In this document: piece after piece, positions 37,530-41,304 of the stretch
How the letters are laid out: the number at the start of each line of letters is the position of its first letter
Position numbering within the stretch: position 1 is the first letter of the stretch
Origin: an uncultured Granulosicoccaceae bacterium
GTDB taxonomy: Bacteria > Pseudomonadota > Gammaproteobacteria > Granulosicoccales > Granulosicoccaceae
Direction of reading: 5' to 3'
Length of the DNA stretch: 41,304 bases
Assembly: GCA_937923565.1 (NCBI GenBank)
Contig: CALDTX010000171.1
Span: forward strand, 1-41,304
The notes under the pieces: model-generated
What the model was told of the DNA's origin: nothing
What the model saw: the letters and a program-made list of their open reading frames with translations, nothing else
Databases searched by the model: none
Program-made: the position numbers and the translations under genes

Positions 37530-39578
37530 CTAGCGACGAAACAAACCACTGTCTTCATCGGCGTGCAAGCCGCGAGCCGCCAAATGCCCTGAGTAAACTG
37601 CTGCAGCCACCGTAGACGGCGCAAGACAATCCCCTACAGCTAATAGCGTTCGTACGCTGTGGTTTGCATCACCGCTCGTTTTATTTTGCAGAGATTCATA
37701 CAGTGCGTTATTCGGCGCGCGTGAGCTCACCATGATGACCGCGTCTGCATTTAACGTTGACTTATCATTACTGTAAACACATTCCAGTACAACGCCACCG
37801 GCAGTGACATCAGATAAGCCCTTACTGGTATGAACAACAACACCTGAGCGCAACAACAAACGCTGAATTTTGTGTTGCTCCAACGTATGTTCAGTCCATG
37901 CTGACACAACACCTGCTGGCGTAACCAAACTAACGCTACAGCCTTGTGCGCAAAGCTGTTCAGCAATAACACCACCCATGTAGTAGTGATCGTCATCGTA
38001 CACAACCACGTGCCCAGCCAACGTGGCGTTGCTGAATACATCTTCAGGGGTATAACACGGTATTGCGTTGTCATCCACATTAACACCCGTAGGGTATTGC
38101 CGACCACGGCCATCGTTAAGCCAGTGCGAACCTGTGGCTGTAAACACATGGTCAATCGATGCATCGATCACGTCGTCGGCACTAAGGTGATTATCCAGTA
38201 ACAATTCAACTTGGGTTGAGGTGATTAACTGTTGATATCGATAATCACGCACTCTGATATAACTTGAAAGTCCGGGTAATTGCGATTCAAATAAAAGACG
38301 ACCACCGGTTTCTTTTTTTGATTCAGCCAACACCACGTTATAACCACGGCGGGTTAGTTGCAGTGCGCACTCCAAACCCGACGGGCCTGCTCCTATAACT
38401 AATGCTGTTTCATTAGTGTGGATAGACGGCGGGCTAATTTCGGGATGCCATCCGCGCTTCCATTCCTCGCCCATGGTTGGGTTTTGTGTGCAACGAATAG
38501 GCGCTACAACGTTATCGGAAGACACACAGATATTACAGCCTATGCACTCTCTTATAGATTCAATGTCATTGTTACGTATTTTATTGGGTAAAAACGGATC
38601 GGCTATGGATGGTCTTGCAGCGCCAATAAAATCGAGAACACCCCGTTTGATTTGCGACACCATGGCATTTGGGGACGTAAATCGGCCAACGCCCACTACC
38701 GGTTGTTTAACAATTGACTTAACAAACGCTGTGTACTTTTCCTGATACCCTTCATTAGGTTCAAAGCGAGCGGTTGCCGAATCGTTATCCCAACCACTGA
38801 TGTTAACGTCCCAAAGGTCGGGAATATCGGCCAACATTTCTACCAGCTGGGCACCTTCATCCTGTGCCTGCAAGCCAGCATCGCCCATCAATTCATCCAC
38901 GGCCATGCGCAGTGCCACGGCACAGCTGTCGCCGATGGCTTCTTTGACATCCATCAGTGTTTCTTTTAGTAACCGTGCACGGTTTTCCAGTGAGCCGCCA
39001 TAGGCATCCAGACGATCGTTATAGCGAGGCAACAGAAAATGCATTAGCGTGGCCATGTTGTGCCCGGCGTACACATAGATAATGTCGTAGCCTGCCTTTT
39101 TCGAACGCAGTGCCGCGTCGACATGCCATTGCTTAAAGTTTTTTATATCCGTCAGATTCATCGCTCGCGCTTGCACCGGATGGTATAAATCGACTGGCCG
39201 GTGCGCCGGACCCATCGGAGCCACACGGCTTGCCAAATTAGCGGCATGTTGTCCGTTGTGCACCAGCTCAATACCCGCCAAAGCACCATGTTGATGAACC
39301 GCATCGGTCATGTCTCGGTGCATAGGCACGTCGTTGTCATCCCATAAACGGCCTTCCAGATAAGGCGTTAGCTCGGAGCTTGGGTGTATTTCAACCTCTT
39401 GGGTACAAACCACCCCCCAACCGCCTTCTGCCTTCATCGCGCGCAGCGCAACTTCTGCCTTCGGATGGCCATGACCCAAGCCCGTACAGTGCGGTACTTG
39501 ATAGAAGCGGTTTTTAGCCGTTACCGGCCCTATAGCCAGAGGCTCAAAAAGGCAGGCATAAGGATTGTTGGGCAGCAT
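37530..39578 (-). CDS. Trimethylamine/dimethylamine dehydrogenase-like FMN/[4Fe-4S] flavoprotein
   Basis: NRFYQVPHCTGLGHGHP (Cys equivalent to 6-S-cysteinyl-FMN Cys of TMADH), YGGSLENRARLLKETL, GAARPSIADPFLPNKI, ECIGCNICVSSDNVVAPIRCTQNPTMGEEWKRGWHPE, then dinucleotide-binding GAGPSGLECALQL. Confidence 0.87.
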   Translation of the reverse strand: MLPNNPYACLFEPLAIGPVTAKNRFYQVPHCTGLGHGHPKAEVALRAMKAEGGWGVVCTQEVEIHPSSELTPYLEGRLWDDNDVPMHRDMTDAVHQHGALAGIELVHNGQHAANLASRVAPMGPAHRPVDLYHPVQARAMNLTDIKNFKQWHVDAALRSKKAGYDIIYVYAGHNMATLMHFLLPRYNDRLDAYGGSLENRARLLKETLMDVKEAIGDSCAVALRMAVDELMGDAGLQAQDEGAQLVEMLADIPDLWDVNISGWDNDSATARFEPNEGYQEKYTAFVKSIVKQPVVGVGRFTSPNAMVSQIKRGVLDFIGAARPSIADPFLPNKIRNNDIESIRECIGCNICVSSDNVVAPIRCTQNPTMGEEWKRGWHPEISPPSIHTNETALVIGAGPSGLECALQLTRRGYNVVLAESKKETGGRLLFESQLPGLSSYIRVRDYRYQQLITSTQVELLLDNHLSADDVIDASIDHVFTATGSHWLNDGRGRQYPTGVNVDDNAIPCYTPEDVFSNATLAGHVVVYDDDHYYMGGVIAEQLCAQGCSVSLVTPAGVVSAWTEHTLEQHKIQRLLLRSGVVVHTSKGLSDVTAGGVVLECVYSNDKSTLNADAVIMVSSRAPNNALYESLQNKTSGDANHSVRTLLAVGDCLAPSTVAAAVYSGHLAARGLHADEDSGLFRR

Positions 39579-39608
39579 AAGTTTTAACGAGCGTGTGCTT
39601 TTAATGAA

Positions 39609-40517
39609 TTAAGTTATCGCCGAAACGAAATGCGGCCGAATGCCACTTTCTTCAACGCGAAGCTCAACATCCTGTTCTTTGAGTAAACCGAAATCGCGGA
39701 TAAGAATAGTTCGCCACCCAAATGCCGAGCCACCTAAGATATCGGTGTGTAAGGTATCACCCACCATAGCAATGCGGTGAGGTTCAATGTTCACAAGCTT
39801 CGGCGCCACCAGCTCAAACGCATTTGCGAAAGGCTTGCCATAGAACTCTGGCTTGCAAACGCCAGCATCAGCTAATGCATGAGAGAAAAAACCAGGCTCT
39901 AACGACATGCAGTCTTTCTGCGGCGCTACCAAATCGGGGTTGCCGACCAGTAGTGGTCGTTCACGTTGCGCTAAGGCATTGAGCAGCAGAGTTTGACGGC
40001 TCTCGGACCAGTCGGTAGCACTGAGAAAAATAAACCCGTCCACACCCTCATAAGCGGCTGCATCGTCTTCCAACAGTACGGTGTTTGATGCTAGCTGATC
40101 TAACTGCGCAAAATGTGTGGCAGCGACACCCCAGTTAAAATTCGCAGGGTAGCTTTCTAAAGCCACTTGCAAGGCATTACGGCTGGAAACGATGGCATCG
40201 AGCGCTATATCGAAACCCCACTTTTGATACTTTTCGAAGGTGCTCTGCACCGGCGATGTTGCGCCGTTAGTTAAAACAACTACCTTTTTTCCCGCTTGCT
40301 GCATTTGCGCAACCCGCTCTACTGCGTTGGGAATGGCTGTGTTACCCACATTCAAAACACCAAAGCCGTCCAACACAAAAGCGTCAAATTCATCGAACAA
40401 GTCGGCTAAACAATTCACATACTGCGAGCTATCGACTGGCACAGCAATGGGTAAACGAGGTGCAATTTCTATATAGCGGGCGATAGCGGCTGATCGGTCG
40501 AACGTGGTTGAAAGCAT
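39609..40517 (-). CDS. HAD-superfamily class IIA hydrolase
   Basis: DAFVLDGFGVLNVGNTAIPNAVERVAQMQQAGKKVVVLTNGA; AMVGDTLHTDILGGSAFGWRTILI. Confidence 0.88.
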   Translation of the reverse strand: MLSTTFDRSAAIARYIEIAPRLPIAVPVDSSQYVNCLADLFDEFDAFVLDGFGVLNVGNTAIPNAVERVAQMQQAGKKVVVLTNGATSPVQSTFEKYQKWGFDIALDAIVSSRNALQVALESYPANFNWGVAATHFAQLDQLASNTVLLEDDAAAYEGVDGFIFLSATDWSESRQTLLLNALAQRERPLLVGNPDLVAPQKDCMSLEPGFFSHALADAGVCKPEFYGKPFANAFELVAPKLVNIEPHRIAMVGDTLHTDILGGSAFGWRTILIRDFGLLKEQDVELRVEESGIRPHFVSAIT

Positions 40518-40624
40518 ATAAAGAATAAAACGCCTGGTTATCAATTGACGGTATTAATGGTTTTTAGGGTAACGCTCGCAGTGATCTTATGCAGCCGATG
40601 GGCTCTAATCTGTGCTCAGATGAG

Positions 40625-41304
40625 TTAGCAGCGAATTTGTTGCGCTGAAAAACTCTCGGCCGGGGTCGCGATGCTTAACGACCCTACGGGTGCTCGCACA
40701 TCACTCACACCGTATTCCAATGCCAATCGGAACCCAAACTTATCCAGAAACTGGTCGAACACGTTCGTGCCTGCACTACCAATAGCAAACAGTTCGCCAT
40801 TTTCGGCTTCTTCCAGAACAATTGCCGCTAAAGGAGCTGGCGCCGGCCCGGACAACACCTCGCCCCCTTTTGCGGGATCATAAACACTGCGCTCCGAACA
40901 ACAGCTGATAAGCTGATCACGTTCGGTAGCCTTGCCATCTTTCGAATAAAAGCTTATTGGCTCTTGCCTGAAATTTATATGGCTAATCGGTTTGGCCGGA
41001 TGCGACATCTTATGGCTGCAAATGGCTGAAAACGCGACCACTGAACTATCGGCACCAACACCACCTTGCCATTGCGTTGTTGGTTCTGCGATTTTTTTTA
41101 ATCGCACTAAAAAACACGGCGTTGTGACATACGGGTAACTGAATATACAACTACTGCCGGCTTGCATGCTGGCCACTGTTACCGGTGTATCGTTCTCATA
41201 CATCAGTTGAGTACGCGGATACAACGTTTGCTCATTGGCCATTAACGAGTGCGAACTGGCACCGGCTAGCATTGCCGTACATAAACGATTGAATTCACGT
41301 CGCT
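40625..41304 (-). CDS. Tat-exported Rieske-like protein (5' end beyond window)
   Basis: Frame stays open past the track's ATG to the window edge, encoding RREFNRLCTAMLAGASS (Tat-like). Rieske-like AICSHKMSHP and CCSERSVYDPAKGGEVLSGPAPAPLAAI. Confidence 0.7.
   Translation of the reverse strand, partial: RREFNRLCTAMLAGASSHSLMANEQTLYPRTQLMYENDTPVTVASMQAGSSCIFSYPYVTTPCFLVRLKKIAEPTTQWQGGVGADSSVVAFSAICSHKMSHPAKPISHINFRQEPISFYSKDGKATERDQLISCCSERSVYDPAKGGEVLSGPAPAPLAAIVLEEAENGELFAIGSAGTNVFDQFLDKFGFRLALEYGVSDVRAPVGSLSIATPAESFSAQQIRC

Noticed and set aside
1-41304. CRISPR arrays, transposons, integrases, prophage
   Set aside because: No direct-repeat/spacer pattern, transposase-like ORF or phage gene block seen on either strand.

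Overview
This 41.3 kb window looks like the chromosome of a free-living, probably marine, gammaproteobacterium; that lineage is inferred from gene content only. It is densely coding, with no mobile elements, rRNA or CRISPR array seen. Main content: (i) a truncated cysteine-punctuated repeat protein and a Kelch/TSP3-like secreted protein; (ii) a taurine/sulfoacetaldehyde module (tauR-like MocR regulator, ald, xsc, beta-hydroxyacid dehydrogenase); (iii) envelope, housekeeping and RND-efflux genes; (iv) a complete ebo cluster (eboD-eboA-eboB-idi > < eboF | eboE-eboC), a six-family conserved pathway of unknown product, here with an embedded type I isopentenyl-diphosphate isomerase gene; (v) a cytochrome c and sorbosone/PQQ-type dehydrogenase pair; (vi) a class IV aminotransferase resembling (R)-selective amine transaminases; (vii) tRNA-Glu; (viii) a flagellar master-regulator locus (fleQ, fleN/flhG, fliA, flgM-like) carrying a GYF-like membrane protein and a GGDEF protein with a degenerate active site but intact I-site motif; (ix) an hsp20 gene with a near-perfect sigma-32 promoter and a ROSE-like RNA thermometer candidate; (x) a TMADH-like flavoprotein, a HAD-IIA phosphatase and a Rieske-like protein lacking one canonical His ligand. 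The idi-containing, rearranged ebo cluster is the best candidate for an under-described system. All family calls come from reading the translations; no database search was run.
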